DNA of 64,000 nucleotides from Microdochium bolleyi. Taxonomy: Eukaryota > Ascomycota > Sordariomycetes > Xylariales > Microdochiaceae. The stretch lies in NCBI GenBank assembly GCA_001566295.1, contig KQ964266.1, positions 434,001 through 498,000 of the forward strand, in the 5' to 3' direction. Positions 37,601 through 49,722 of this stretch are shown piece after piece. The notes under the pieces were generated by a model. It was not told the origin of the DNA and did no database searches. It was given only the letters and a program-made list of their open reading frames with translations. Every line of letters begins with the position of its first letter. The stretch's first letter is position 1. Both the position numbers and the translations under genes were made by a program.

Positions 37601-40600
37601 AACTTGCGGGGGAAGACAATGATGGGCGTGTTGACCATGACGTCGAACTTGAAGCGACTGGTGCTCTGTTGCAACTGTTGCGCCTGGTTGGCAGCAGCCT
37701 GCCGGGCTGCGTTAAAGATTGCTTGCATTTTGCCGAACTTGACCAAAAACTCGATGATCTTCCGGAACGGCTCCTCGAGGAAATTAACCTTGATACTGCC
37801 GGCCCGGAGGAAGATGGATGAATCATAGCCTGGGTAGGTCTGTGTGTTCTCGGCGTCGAACGTCTCGTAGCGGAAATCTGCTAGCTCATCACCTTGGATG
37901 GCAACTAGTCTCCGGAAGCTGGAAGACTCGGAAGCACCCACATTGACGTCGTCGACCAGGGTCAAGTCACCCAGCTTAGCCGCAATCCTCATCGTCTTCC
38001 CAGACAAGAACACTCCGATGTCCGCATGGGTGAAGGACAGAGTTGCAAGTCTGATCCCATCATTATTGAGGATGAGCCTGATGGCCTTGAGGTCCACCTT
38101 GACGCGCATCGAACCTTGCTCTTGCTGTGGTGTAGCTGTGGCGGGCTCAACTATTGTGACCTCAGAATCACTAGTAACTGCTTCGGTGATCTTGGCCTGA
38201 GCTGCGGGATTGTTGTTGGTGAAAGTGACTAGAATGAAATCCAGAAGGGTGAGGAGTGTTTTGCGCGTAACAACGACGTTGATGGTCGAGATGGTGGCAT
38301 TGATGTTAGTGTCGATGCCATCGTACACAGACATGAACTCAGGAGAGTCCCTGTTAACTTTGATGTACTTGACACGGATGAGATCTGTCTGTTTCTGTCT
38401 GTCCTCCACGTCCCCAGAAGATATGATGGACTTGAACTCGGCGGATGGATTTTCGACAAAGTCATCAACAGTGACCGAACCCAGCGAGACTTCAGCCGTC
38501 ATATCGAATGGCCGCATGTAAAAGTGCAGGTCAAAGCTCTCGGCGACCAGGTCTACCAGCAGCTTGTCTGGATCTTCCCCGTCGGGATCACTCTTGTACA
38601 GTGACCCTTGTAGTTTATCGACAGAGAATTTGAACTCAAAGTTCTTCTGTTGCAGCTTTAAGCTTTGGTTCGAAGTTCCGTCTGCCGCATCCTCAAATTC
38701 CTCGTCGTTGTCCGAGTCATCATCAAGGATAATGGCTGTCTGATGTGTGAGGAACGGATTGGACGAGGTTTTCCTGTGATGAGACCGCGTTCGACCAGAG
38801 CGGCTGGAGGCAGAGCTCAGAAGGCGTGGCCTTTTGGCCTTCGGCGCCGGCGCCTCGGCCTGTTTTTGTTGCTGCTGATTGCCGAACTTGGGAATCGCCA
38901 CCTCGATCAGTTTCATCAAACTCTTGTACTTTGTGTCTGAGACCGTCGCGTGCAGTACAGGCATGTGGCCTGAGATCTTCATCTTTGTCAGGTTTGGCGC
39001 CTTGGGAAGGATCGACAGCGCTACCACGAAGTCCACATTGATCTGCTCGACCACATGCATTCGTAGCTCTTCGTCCTTCTCGATCAACTGCCGCTTAGTT
39101 TCTGATATTGATGGGCCGATCAGGACCTGCGTCGATGTGAGCTTGACGATAAATTTGTCATACATGAGAGACTCGAGTTGCTTGAAGTCGTCGTCGGAAT
39201 AGGTCTGGTTCTGCTTGTCTTGCACTTGCTTCAGTGTCGCCTTATCCACAAGCTCGCTGTCGACATTGATCCGACCAGCGTCGAGAATCATGCACGTTGA
39301 CCTCTCCATCTTGATGCTCTGGGGAATGATGATCAGTGGCGCTTGCAGATCCAGCTTGGCATTGAAAGTCTTGTGCTCCTCGAGCGCGAACTCGAGACCA
39401 GCTCGCGTCTGTTGCCGTAGCCCTTCCACAGTCGCCCCCGCAGACTCCATGAGAGCTGTGATGGACTCCATGTGCCTCTCGGGTGGCTTGAAAAAGTCGA
39501 CGATGCCGACGACGAAGTTGGGATTCCAGACGATCTCCAGTGGCTTCAGCTTGGCGGTGACTGCGAAGTCACCCTGGCCATCAAGCGGATTTTGCTCGAC
39601 CTGCAGGTCGAAGAACGTCTCGTGAGATGAGTCTTCGAGTTCGCCAAGTGACAATCGTCGAGGACTCTCCGCGTCAGGTGCATCCTTGACTCGTACGATC
39701 TCTTTGAACAGACTATCGGGCGTGGTCCCGTCGTTGACGCGGAAGCCACCTAGGCTGATATCGGCAAGGAAAGAGTCTGGTCGCTTGAGGGCTTTCGCCT
39801 TGAAGAGGTCGAAGTGCAAGCTGAGAAGGTCGGTCTTGGTTCCATGGGGACTTTGCCGGAGTGTGAAGCTTCCGGTACTCAAAATAGCGTTGACCTCCAT
39901 CTTGACAGTCTCCCGAGGCACGTCGACCGCGTCTGCCAACGCAGCCTTTTCGTCCCAGTCGATGGCTTCGTACAGCTCCTTTCGCTGCTCTTCCGTCATC
40001 TGGGTGTTCTCCTTGGCGTCGGTCGACTGTTCCGTTGGTTTCGAGCCCCACACCCAGGATAGCCAGCCTTGCTGCTGCTGGTCTTGAGGCGGCTGGTTTT
40101 TGAGTGCCTCGGCATTTTCTTTCCTCAACTGGTTGCGCGCCAAAGACCTCCAGAACCGCATATCCTCGTAGCCGAGCTTCATCTCTAGCTTGTTCAGATC
40201 GTCGGTTTCGTCGCCGGAGAGCTGCTGATTGGCTTTCCTCTTCTTGAACAGTTCTATGTAGCGTACGCGGTCATCGCGACGCTCCTTGAAGTAGTCCCAG
40301 GACCACCTCCGGTTGCGATCGTGTATCTTGGCCAGCACTGCATCTCCTGCGAATTTGAACCAGGCTCGGGGGTCTTCTTTTGGTGTTACATCCTTTGGTT
40401 GCAGCTTCTTGTACTCCTGGTGTCGGATGAAGTAGTGGAAGAGATCGACCATCATGAGCCCATCTCGGTACTGGTCATCGTCTAGCACAACACCAATCTC
40501 GTCAAACAAGAGGCTGCCCTTGAACTTCGGTACGTCCGTGGCGCCAGTCTTGTCCAGCTCAATTTTGGCTTGGCCACTGACTGGCTTAAGAATGAACTGG

Positions 40601-41379
40601 TGATCTTTGGTCGCGCTGTTATCTCCTTTGCCGATCATCTCTTTGAACTTGTCAATCATCTCGTCGTGAGGGAGAACGTCGTCGTCCTCGTTAGTCTCGC
40701 GACCTGGCCCCAGCAGGGTCGTATCTGTGTTCCAGTACACTGCCAGTGCTTCGAGCTTGGCAAGCTTGTGGGTTGACTTTGTCGAGTTCTGAATGAAAGT
40801 CGGCTTCCACTCGCCGTCCGTGCTGACAGCGCTGAACTCTCCCAGAGTGAGTCCGAGGGCGAAGGGGTGACCAGGTGCAGATATTGAGTCTTCGTATCGC
40901 ACGTGAATGTTCTTCACAGTGACTTGCAGGTTGTCGACAATCTTAGTGACCAGGCTCTCTGTGAAGCTTTGACTTTTCTTCTGCTCCTCTTGGCTAAGGC
41001 CTTCCTGGGATCGTTCCTTGAGGAGTTCGGCGCTGTCGAGTTTCTCCATCTTGACGCGGTGCTGCCTCCTCTCCTCCTCTTCTGGATCGTAGGCAGACTC
41101 CTCCTTGGGGGAGGCCAAGAGGAAGACATTCTCGATGAAGACCTTGACTGGGGCACCCCTGAGGTTGGACCATGGTATAACTATGGTGAGCTCGCCGAGA
41201 TGGCCCTCCATGACGTTGATGGGGAGTTTGAGTTGGTCGAGGGCCTCCTTGCGGAGCTCGAGATTTCGGAGCTTGACATCGCCAGACCAGATACCGACTT
41301 TGAGCTGTGTAGGGTCAAAGTTCTTGACGTACATGCCAAGGAAGCGGTTCAACAGGCCGGCGACCAGACCTTCAAGCAT
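31695..41379 (-). CDS. VPS13: Vps13, bridge-like lipid transfer protein
   Basis: Moves phospholipids in bulk between membranes at contact sites (mitochondria, vacuole/endosome, ER, prospore membrane in yeast). Exons 41379-34928 and 34866-31695 give 3207 residues, close to the yeast 3144. The single 61-bp intron (GTAAGT donor, GCTAACTGG branch, TTAG acceptor) joins FEKGHFLAG to KYPYMKLKLSPP. The N-terminus MLEGLVAGLLNRFLGMYVKN is the chorein domain that opens the lipid groove. GWLSWVWG near residue 435 is a known Vps13 signature. The VAB adaptor-binding region spans roughly residues 1950-2560, the ATG2_C-like helices lie around 2850-3020, and a PH-like domain forms the last 110 residues, ending EEFNRRFKGLE. 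An inserted low-complexity region at about 855-905 carries a basic patch and a FFAT-like motif. The two long open frames look like separate genes only if the intron is missed. Confidence 0.97.
38680..38700 (-). other. FFAT-like motif coding segment in VPS13
   Basis: Encodes EFEDAAD, residues 894-900 of Vps13, directly preceded by an acidic stretch (DDDSDNDE). The FFAT consensus is EFFDAxE with an acidic upstream tract, and it binds ER VAP/Scs2 proteins. Position 3 is Glu instead of an aromatic residue and position 7 is Asp, so this is a variant. ER binding is inferred. Confidence 0.45.
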
Positions 41380-43082
41380 CTTGGCAAATGTTCGGACCGT
41401 GACCCTGGCCGGGGAGCGTCTTGAGATGAACTAATGTGGAGCGTATCTTGACGACATGGGCGAGGTCTGGTCGGTGCCAATATGGATCTTGCTTTCGATT
41501 AAGCGCCTCGAGGGTATTGTGGCTCTGGTTCGGTGGGAGCGCGCAAATCGGATGTCTCTTTTTGCTCGAGATCGTGCGCAGCGGAGGGAGTGTGTCGTGG
41601 CTGTGGCTGTATTGCGAAGAGAAGTGTGAGCAAAGATGGACAGAACGCGGGGCTCGGCGGGTGCGTGGTCTTACCCGTTGGCAGTGGGGACGGAGGGTAA
41701 GGATGTGCTCTGCATGCAGCAATGTGATCCAAGCAGCCTGTACTAGTCTCGGTCCACGACAGATAGTGAAGCGCCGTGGTAAGTGAGTATGGCGAAGCGA
41801 TGATGGGGAAAAGACACAATTCAGTCTCTGCGGCGTGCGAGGGTTGGCGGCGAGGTTTGGGCAGTGACCGCATCGGGTGGGGCATGCCAGTCTGGGAGGG
41901 TGGGCCGCAACAGGTCTTGGAGAGCGGGAGCTCGACCTCGCGCTCTGGAGCTTGCGATGGCCTGGCAGCTGCCTGAAATGCACCGAGAGATGACCAAGCG
42001 GATGCACCTCTGGCTACGGCTGGCAAATGCAAAGAACGACAGTGGCGCTTGAGCGAAGCCAACCAGGAGTGTGCCCAAGGTTAAGGTCAAAGCTCCAAAG
42101 CTGAACGTGCCGAGTTATTCCCACACAATGGAAAGCCGCGACAGTCCAGAGTCCAAAGTCCAGCATTGGTGCAGGCCAGACTAGAGCGCAGTAGTGCTGC
42201 CTGCCCATCACAATGTCGTGCCTGTCGAGATTTGGATCGGCCCAGCTGGCGGGCTCCAAGGCAGGTTCGGCAGGCAGGTCCAAGTGATGACGCTATTGTG
42301 CCTGCCAGCCCAAGCCACTGCCGCCCACTTTTGAGGATGAGGCACCCGGCTCAGCCGAGGATGGATCGATCGCTCCAGCCAGCTTTCCCCACACGGACCC
42401 ATGTCCCAGGCACGGCCACGATGTTCCTTCTCGCGATCCCACTCCTCTGATGCTAAAAGGATAGAACGACGTGCTCAGGGACTGCTGGAGCATGATATGG
42501 ATTCCGTGGTTGTCACAGCTGCCCGCTCTTCGTAGTAGGCGATCTCCCCGGTCGGAGGACCACACAAGGCACGCAGCACAAGCCCGTTCGGTTGTGCACA
42601 AAGGCGGGCCAGCCCGCGTCAGGTTGGGAGCTTGGGCCCATTACGTCACTGGCGACCTACCCCAATTCCATGCTTCCATGTTGGCGACAACCGGGGCACC
42701 ACCCACGGCGAGGGCTTCCTATGGCAGGCAGGCACACTTCAGACAGACACTAGACAGGCCTGACACCTGTGGGTGCTTGCAAAGTGCCCGCGAGACACAG
42801 CCCGTTACCCGTAACACCAGCTCCGGCAATGGATGGGGCCCTGATGTAATGCCTGCTCCCGCTTCCCCACCTCCAGCTTGCTTGTGTCATTCCTGCCTCG
42901 ACCGAGTGCTTGCTCCTGATAAACCTCGCGTCCGCAAAGCTTGACCTACTGCTCCCCTGCTGCCTCTCATCATCACCAGGCACTGCCATCCCGATCGAAA
43001 CGGTCAATTGCCTCCCCGTCTCTTCTCTTGTTCTCTTGATTCCGCCCTCTCAGCTTCCTCCGGCTGCCAACAAAATACTACA
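41380..43082. promoter_or_regulatory. Divergent promoter region of VPS13 and the DUF3429 protein gene
   Basis: Both genes start at its edges and read outward. A pyrimidine-rich stretch at about 42985-43070, just before the ATG at 43083, is typical of strongly transcribed fungal promoters and leaders. No coding frame is supported inside; frames on both strands near 41500-42000 overlap each other and lack domains. Confidence 0.6.
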
Positions 43083-44652
43083 ATGCTGCGCGGCACGAGA
43101 CCAGTGGCGCGTCGCGCCCTAGGAGCTCTGCAGCGACCCAGTGCTGGTACATCGCAACTGAGCTTCGCTCGTGCAATCACCAACCACTCTGTGCGACCCG
43201 GTGCGCTTCGTGCCATCGTTGGTGGTCAACTGACACACAAGGCCAGCTACGCCGACAAGCCACCGCCGTTGCAAGTCGGCCGTGATGCAGAGGACGAGAA
43301 GCGCCTCGGGGAGCAGAAGCTCAAGGCGGATCCATCAGCAGTATCGACCGAGTCGTCGGTGCGGCAGTTCTACGAGCCAGCGGAGCCGCCAGCTGATGGC
43401 CCCAAACCCGAAATCACGGACGGTCTCAGGCATGATCTGGTATGTACTCCCAATGGCAGGCATATTTCGCAGGAATTGAGCCCGCGAGCATTCAGCTGAC
43501 AATCTCGCTTCTTCCGACTTTTAGGGAATCGTCAAAGACACTTTCTCGGTCGCCCACGTACCCAAGGAGTCCTACGTCCTGGGTCTTGCCGGAACACTTC
43601 CCTACCTTGCGACTTCGCTATCTACTGTCTTCCTCTCATGGAACATCAACGCCGAGCCTGGTACCGGTTTCCTCCACTCTCTGATGCTTTCACAAGAATC
43701 GGCACACTGGTGGCTAGCCGTCATCGAGCCCATCCAGCTCGGCTACGGTGCGGTCATCATCAGCTTCCTCGGCGCCATCCACTGGGGTCTCGAGTACGCA
43801 GAGAAGAAACCTAGTCACGACCGCACGCGGTTCCGCTATGGCCTCGGCGTCGTGGCCCCCATGGCTGCCTGGCCGACCATGTTCCTGCCCGTCGAGTTCG
43901 CCCTGACCTCGCAGCTCGCTGCGTTCACGGGTCTCTACTTTGCCGACACCACGGCCACTAAGAGGGGCTGGGCTCCTTCGTGGTACTCGTCCTACCGCTT
44001 CGTCCTAACAGCCATTGTTGGTGCTGCCATCACCATCAGCTTGATCGGCCGCGCCAAGGTTGGCGATGCCAAGCCGCGCCTATCCGGTCTGTCAAGCAAG
44101 TTCCACGAGACCCACGGCGAGGAGCAGTACAGCGAGAAGTGGGCTAAGCTGGAAGATGTGGAGAGAGAGAAGCTGCGCAAGAAGAAGGAGGAAGAGGAGA
44201 AGAAGCGCAAGGAAGCCGAGAAGAAGGCCAAGGAGGAGGAAAAGAAGAACAAGAAGAAGGAGGCCAAGGGCAAGGGTGATGAGAAGAAGCAGCAGCAGGG
44301 CAAGGAGGGTGAGAAGGGCGAGGAACAGGATAGTGACGATTCGGGTGAGGAGAAGGATGGCGAAGACTCTGCCGAAGAGAAGGACGACGACAGCGAGAAG
44401 AAGGATGACAAGGCCGAAAAGAAGGACAGCAAAGCTGAGAAGAAGGACGACAAAGCTGACAAGAAGGATGGCAAGGCTGAGGAGAACGATGCGAAGAAGG
44501 AAGCTGGCGATGACCAGCAAGAGGGTGGTGACGATGCTGCCGAGGACGAGGACAAGGGTGAGGAAGAGAACAAGGGCAACGACCAGAAGAAGGTGGAGAA
44601 GGGAGCCAAGGGCGAGTCCAAGGACAAGGCCGCAAAGAAGGAGAAGAAGTGA
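43083..44652 (+). CDS. Mitochondrial inner-membrane protein of the TMEM69/DUF3429 family with long charged tail
   Basis: Exons 43083-43439 and 43525-44652 give 494 residues. The 85-bp intron has a GTATGT donor, a CAGCTGACAAT branch region and a TTTTAG acceptor. The N-terminus MLRGTRPVARRALGALQRPS is Arg-rich with no acidic residues, as in a mitochondrial presequence. DUF3429 lies at about residues 125-295, with several membrane segments (YVLGLAGTLPYLATSLSTVF, AVIISFLGAIHWGLE, FVLTAIVGAAITISLIG) and the family block FLGAIHWGLEYA. From about residue 330 to the end the chain is almost only Lys, Glu, Asp and Ala, with KKDDKAE-like units. An upstream in-frame ATG at 43008 would bury the presequence, so 43083 is chosen. 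The family's role in respiratory-chain assembly is suggested elsewhere but not certain for fungi. Confidence 0.9.
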
Positions 44653-45985
44653 TCCCGGCCCGCTACGAACTTATCCACAAGCGCCATCGAAAGCAAGCGA
44701 TGATGCTGGCGTTAGGCGTCTATTCTGTCCATCGGGCTATTAATTCATCGTATAAATTGGCGTAATTTATGAATGACAAAGAACTTGTTCCGCACCTTGC
44801 ATCGTCCGCGACCACGTGTACATGTTGTGGTGGATTGGGAGCGCAACTAGCATGATGGAGAGGGAGACAGGAGCCGACAAGAGACAGGAATGAGAATGTA
44901 TGCACCCTTCCTGAGGAAATGCGACCTCGAGATGAAGCACTTACCGACGAGACCACAAATTGACCTTGTTTAACCCGGGATCCCCCAGCTGAGCACATAC
45001 AGAAAATCCTAGATGACGTAACCGTGGAAAGAAAAATCGTCTGGCCCGGCAAAAAATCCGAACAACACGTCTCCCGTGCCGCAGCCGGAATCTCGTGACG
45101 AGATTCCGATAAGCGATGACCGCAGCCTTTCACTTTGCGCGAGTCCTGTGGTTTCCATGTCTGCTCTATCACCTTTTCCCATGTTTCTGAGTGTCATGTA
45201 CGCCAAGATACTTTCACTGGTGCATGTCTCTCGACGACGTCGGGTTACATAGATCTATCTCTCTGTGCCTGTGGTTTTCATGTTGGGAAATGTGCTTGCT
45301 ATCTTACTAGTCTTCGTGGGTGAGAGGGGATATGAGGTAGACTCCCTTGTGTCTGAGACCAAGCAGTGACCATTGTCTCCATCAGATAGCTAGCAGATAG
45401 CGATGAGATCTTATCCCATGGGTGAGTTTGAATTTGCCTGTGTGATCGATCGATCCGATTCGGCACATCTCAGAATTGGGTGCGTGGTAGCACCTGCTAC
45501 TGCGCAGGAATATCGTTCCTCGTCATAGAGGGAAAGACGACAGGTGATATGTTGGTGTTCTAACACGTGGACAGTAAGTAGACAAGGGCTGGTCGTAAAT
45601 CTGACGACCCCTTGACTGGAGTGAATGTAGGGAGAAGTAGTGATTGAGAGAGACGCAGTTGTCTCGCTATTGCTTCACCTGCAACCCGTCCGCGTGCTCG
45701 GCTCGACACGAGAGCGGATATGGGGATGGCTACCCCGAAAAATGTCATCTCAGAGCAAGGCGAGGCTCTGCACGCTTCCAAATTATAGAAGTTCATTGTT
45801 ACTGTGCTTGTAGCGACTGTTTCCTTTCTATTTGGTACCTCGATGAAGGCGTGCCGCATTATGTCCCCCTGGACCTGGCCGAAGACTGGATCTGGGGAGA
45901 CATGTCTACTGCTAGGAAGCGGTTCTCTCACGCATTTCAGCGAGCCAGCTTCTGGTGCTTGAGCATTTGCCTCGTCGAGGTTCTT
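44653..45985. other. Intergenic stretch without a supported gene
   Basis: 3' flank of the DUF3429 gene. Open frames of 120-165 codons on both strands overlap the end of the orphan frame to the right. One plus-strand frame (45644-46141) has a hydrophobic segment, but nothing else supports it. Confidence 0.5.
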
Positions 45986-46840
45986 CTATGGCTGATCAAC
46001 TACCATGCTTGGCTTGGTCCGATTAGGGTAGCTTTCTATACAGCTATTCAGGCTTCCATTGAGACCGCGAGATGTTTTCAACATTTCCCGGATTGTTGTG
46101 AAGACCCTCACAGGACGCTCGGCAAGCTCGTCTGCATCTGAAAGCCGATCAATGAGCTCCGCCCACAATATCAGATGGCCACCGGCGCTCGGACGAGCCA
46201 CAAGATACGTCACTACCGGACTGCCTTGTTCGTGATAGCAAGCAATCAACACTTTTCGCAAGCTACATTCCCACCAACTCACCTTATGGCTGTTTGTGTT
46301 GTACAGCCCACATCCCTTACGGCGCGCTTCGAAGGTCGTCAACATCTTATCCAGAGTGACACCGACTCGGGTTTTCTCTGTGGACTCCCAGTGTATCACC
46401 GGGCCTAGACTGTAATATCCCGTCCGGAAAGACATGTGAGAATCTATCGCGATTGTAGTCACAGGCTGTTGGGGGAACATTGAGCTAGCATGTTTCCGGT
46501 ATACGTCATCAAACCTTGGGCATGGACAAAACGGAGTGACGAAGAAGTATTCAAGCTGGATCTCGTCCGCGCCAGCACTCCGAAGGAGCGAACGAAAAGC
46601 ATAAAACTTAACCATCGATACACTCTTCGGAATTAGGGTTGATCGCGAATCTAAGTGTGATCGAAGCCACAAATGGCCGCGGAATTGAGTTTTGCACCCG
46701 GCCACGCCGGGTGCATACCCACTCGGGGGAGGCCAGTGGATCGTCGTCCAAGTGCCGTGCGGGAACCAGGAGTCGGGTGGAATATCCCGATAGTTGACTG
46801 GGATCCGGAACGCGCTCCGATCCTCACACGTGGCGGCCAT
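45986..46840 (-). CDS. Orphan open frame, possible lineage-specific gene
   Basis: A continuous frame of 284 codons starting ATGGCCGCC, with ordinary amino-acid composition (aromatic-rich segments such as GTWTTIHWPPP and IQLEYFFVTPF) and no low-complexity runs, unlike most chance frames here. No domain, signal peptide or membrane segment is recognised. A plus-strand frame overlaps its last 50 codons. It sits between the conserved DUF3429 and 7TM genes in an accessory-looking stretch. It could be a lineage-specific gene, an exon of a larger gene, or chance. Confidence 0.35.
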   Translation of the reverse strand: MAATCEDRSAFRIPVNYRDIPPDSWFPHGTWTTIHWPPPSGYAPGVAGCKTQFRGHLWLRSHLDSRSTLIPKSVSMVKFYAFRSLLRSAGADEIQLEYFFVTPFCPCPRFDDVYRKHASSMFPQQPVTTIAIDSHMSFRTGYYSLGPVIHWESTEKTRVGVTLDKMLTTFEARRKGCGLYNTNSHKVSWWECSLRKVLIACYHEQGSPVVTYLVARPSAGGHLILWAELIDRLSDADELAERPVRVFTTIREMLKTSRGLNGSLNSCIESYPNRTKPSMVVDQP

Positions 46841-48694
46841 GCAGATCTGCAGCGAGGCCAGAATTTGAGGTCAATCTAGTCGCCGGCTGGCTTTCACCAA
46901 TGCGGCACGCGAGCGACCATGGCGCCGACAACCTCGGGGCACCCGCAGGGCGTGTGAAGGACCAACTTAACGCCAAGCCAGTAGATGCAATATCGATTTT
47001 ACCATGTGCAGGATCCCGAATGGGCATCAGAGTGCTACAGTTACAGTGTCACACGGTGAGTGTTGCATTGTTCAGCAATCCTGGATGACATCTGCAATAT
47101 GGATCGGCAGGCTGTCATATGACATGAGATATTGCATAGTCAGGAATCTTGCAGAAACGCACGTGGCATACGCAGGGGCGGAAGGAGCTCTTGTCGACAT
47201 GGCACCTTCAGTCTTGGCCGATCGAAGAAGGCAGGTAGCTGAGTCGTGCTGCGTTGGCTCTGAACAGGGCATACGGGAAGCCCGATTGTTGTTGATGTGG
47301 GAATGTGGAAATGTGCTCCCTGCGTGCCGTGCCGTGCTCTGCGTGGGCCATCTGGCTTCTCCAAGGAACGCAGAAGTCCTCATCTGTCAAGGCCGCTGTC
47401 GGGATCAGACGCCCACGTGAGGGAGGTGCGGGTGCGGGAGGTGTGACGCCAGGGGGAACCTTAAAAGCGGCGGTCTGATGCTTCGGCCGGGGGGTGGGTG
47501 TTGAGAAGAGCGGGAGAAGGTCTGGGCGACAGAAAGCGGCGGCCCATGCGCTCGATGGGGGAACGAGAGGCACCGTTGAGCGCGGTGGGGATGGAAGAGT
47601 CTCTCCCGTGTCGCGGTTGAGCCGACGGAGTTAGGGTGCCTGGAGTCGGGAAGAGTTGTGCGGCAGACGCAGGATCCCTGGGGCAGCCCTGGAGTGTCCT
47701 CGCTGTTTAGGAAGGTGGCGGCGACCTGCCACAGACGGAGGAGGGGTTGGCGCAGGTGCAGCTGCAGCTGCAGCTGCAGGTGGTTGCCATGAAACGCCTT
47801 TTGACTTGCAGCACGCTACACCTTTGCAAGTGAGGGGGCCTCGGGCATGTCACACAATCGGACGGGCCACCCAATCACCCTCTCCTCTCAACAAATCTCT
47901 GTCCTCGCACGCTGGCGTTGCCGGACAGACCAGACCTTGGAGACCCGAAGCCTAGCTCTATTCGAGCCCAGCTCGCCAGGGTCCTCAAGATCGACAGCAT
48001 GAGCGGGTATTCCTCCACTTCTCCGCTTCTTCAATGGCCAGACTCCAAGCAGGAACGAGCGAGCGAGCTAGAGTGCGTGCTTGCTTGCCGCTCCATGGCG
48101 ACTACATCAGACGTTCGGCGAGCGCGGATGTCGTCTGGGTTGCTTCCTGGACGGCTCTGCAACTCAGCTTGGCTTATCTCCCGCGACAGAGCCACGGACC
48201 CCGTTCTGGTCGTGCGGGCGTTCCCGCGTGGCCAGCACCAGCCTTGCCGTCATCTGCTAGGAGAGCGCCGTATGCGCGACGCTGCTATTCATCTCAGTCC
48301 CGTCGCAACAATCGGATGCGGACAACATTGCCGACGCCATCTCCAGCCGCCACCACACCATCTCGTCCCTAGAGTATATCGTGCAGTGCCAGCCACTGCT
48401 GCTCGCCGTCATGTGCAGTCGTCAAGCCACGTGCAGACAAGATGGCTGGTGCACACCTAGTTGGACATCACACACCCTGGAACTTGCAGCTCATCCACCA
48501 TGATCCATGCAAGGACTTCCACAGGGGTTCTCTTAGCTCACGCCATTTCTACCACCACCAGTGCCCAGTGGCAGTCGGCCCATCGTGTCTGTCATTCTGC
48601 GGGAACCGTCTTTGGGCTCTACATCCCCTGTCTTCCTTCAATCTGAAAGAAACGAGCAAAGTTACATACGTAGTGCATTTCTAACACTCATGAC
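46841..48694. other. Intergenic stretch without a supported gene
   Basis: It includes a G+C-rich part with a GCTGCA palindromic repeat. Competing frames at 47918-48460 and 48034-48372 show no domains. Confidence 0.5.
47757..47779. repeat. GCTGCA hexamer repeat, perfectly palindromic
   Basis: Three to four GCTGCA units, self-complementary overall, in noncoding G+C-rich DNA. Confidence 0.8.
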
Positions 48695-49302
48695 TCAGGG
48701 GCGTTCATTTGGCCCGCGCTGGAAAAGCATCTGAGCTGCCAAGGACGTAATGCCGTCGACCACAGAAACCCTCATCATGTCTGTGTTGCCAGTCGAGACC
48801 CCAGTGAACACGACCTTCGCTATTTCTTCTTTCGGCAGTGTGCCGCTTATCGCAGTTCCAATGCTACCCTGCTCTGCACGTCTGCTCCAGATACGGGCTA
48901 TTGACCAATCTACACATTCTTGAGCCGCATGAGCCAGCCGCAGGTCCAATGTCATCTGCAAGGATCTGTGAGCCAAGCTCCATGGCAAGTCGGGCGCCAG
49001 TTCTTTAGGAGCCGCGCCTGCCGAAATCAAAGAGACCACCTTCAGGTACGCTACGGTACTTGGTCCTTTTACCAGCACCTAGACCGTTTTGACTCACGCT
49101 TACCAAGAGGCATTGGGCTTGACCCCGATACAATTTCCGGGTGGTTGCCATTGCCGCCGCCAGCGAACGTTAGAGACTGTCGAATGCGGTCTTCTAGCGT
49201 ACCGCCCCGCGGGCATCGAAACTTCGGCCGCCTTTGCAAGAGTGTGAACGGGCGGGGGTGTAATGACGCTCTGCTGGGGTCATGGTCTCCAGATTCCGAT
49301 TG
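48695..49302 (-). CDS. Possible orphan gene, 3' exons only, start not found
   Basis: Two segments can be joined across a 53-bp intron (49103-49051, GTAAGC donor, CCGTAG acceptor). The upstream segment ends SGSSPMPL and the last exon begins AYLKVVSLISAGAAP, giving a frame that ends at the stop 48695-48697. The joined part has about 165 codons with balanced composition. The upstream frame is open from about 49302 but has no good ATG, so a further 5' exon would be needed, and I could not find one with consistent phase. No domain is recognised. It reads opposite to the 7TM gene to its right. Confidence 0.3.
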
Positions 49303-49722
49303 CACTTACTACCTATTCCGGCCAGACTCCCCACCGCCGCGCGCTGGGTCCTCAGCGGCGCAAGTGCGGCCGTTGTGAGACTTTGTGGCTGATCTGAAAC
49401 GTGCTGCTTACTCCGACTTGGCATGGCCCCAGCATGTTTCCCGTGCGCCGGCCCGATGTGTTCAACCACAAGTCATGCGTGTCTGTAACGGGCTGTTTCG
49501 CTCGTGTGGCGGATAGGATACAGGGATCCGCTATCAGGGCATATGCAAGCCAAGAAGGTGCCACACATTGCCGACTCGGATGAGGCTGATTTATGTTCTA
49601 GGGTCAATGGTGTTCACTACTTATGATCGTGGGCGCCCTGTCCCACCCCCTCCGGCTTTGTGACCCGCCAGTTTACATCCACGTCAGAGAGCGCCAACGA
49701 AGAGCAAGCACGCAGGTCCGGC
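49303..49722. other. Promoter and leader region of the 7TM gene
   Basis: No conserved coding frame is seen. It may also contain the missing 5' exon of the minus-strand orphan. Confidence 0.4.

Noticed and set aside
31695..41379. Two separate large genes
   Set aside because: A 61-bp intron with consensus signals joins them into one Vps13 of normal length.
45644..46141. 165-codon plus-strand frame with a hydrophobic segment
   Set aside because: Overlaps the longer minus-strand orphan frame and has no independent support; either could be chance.
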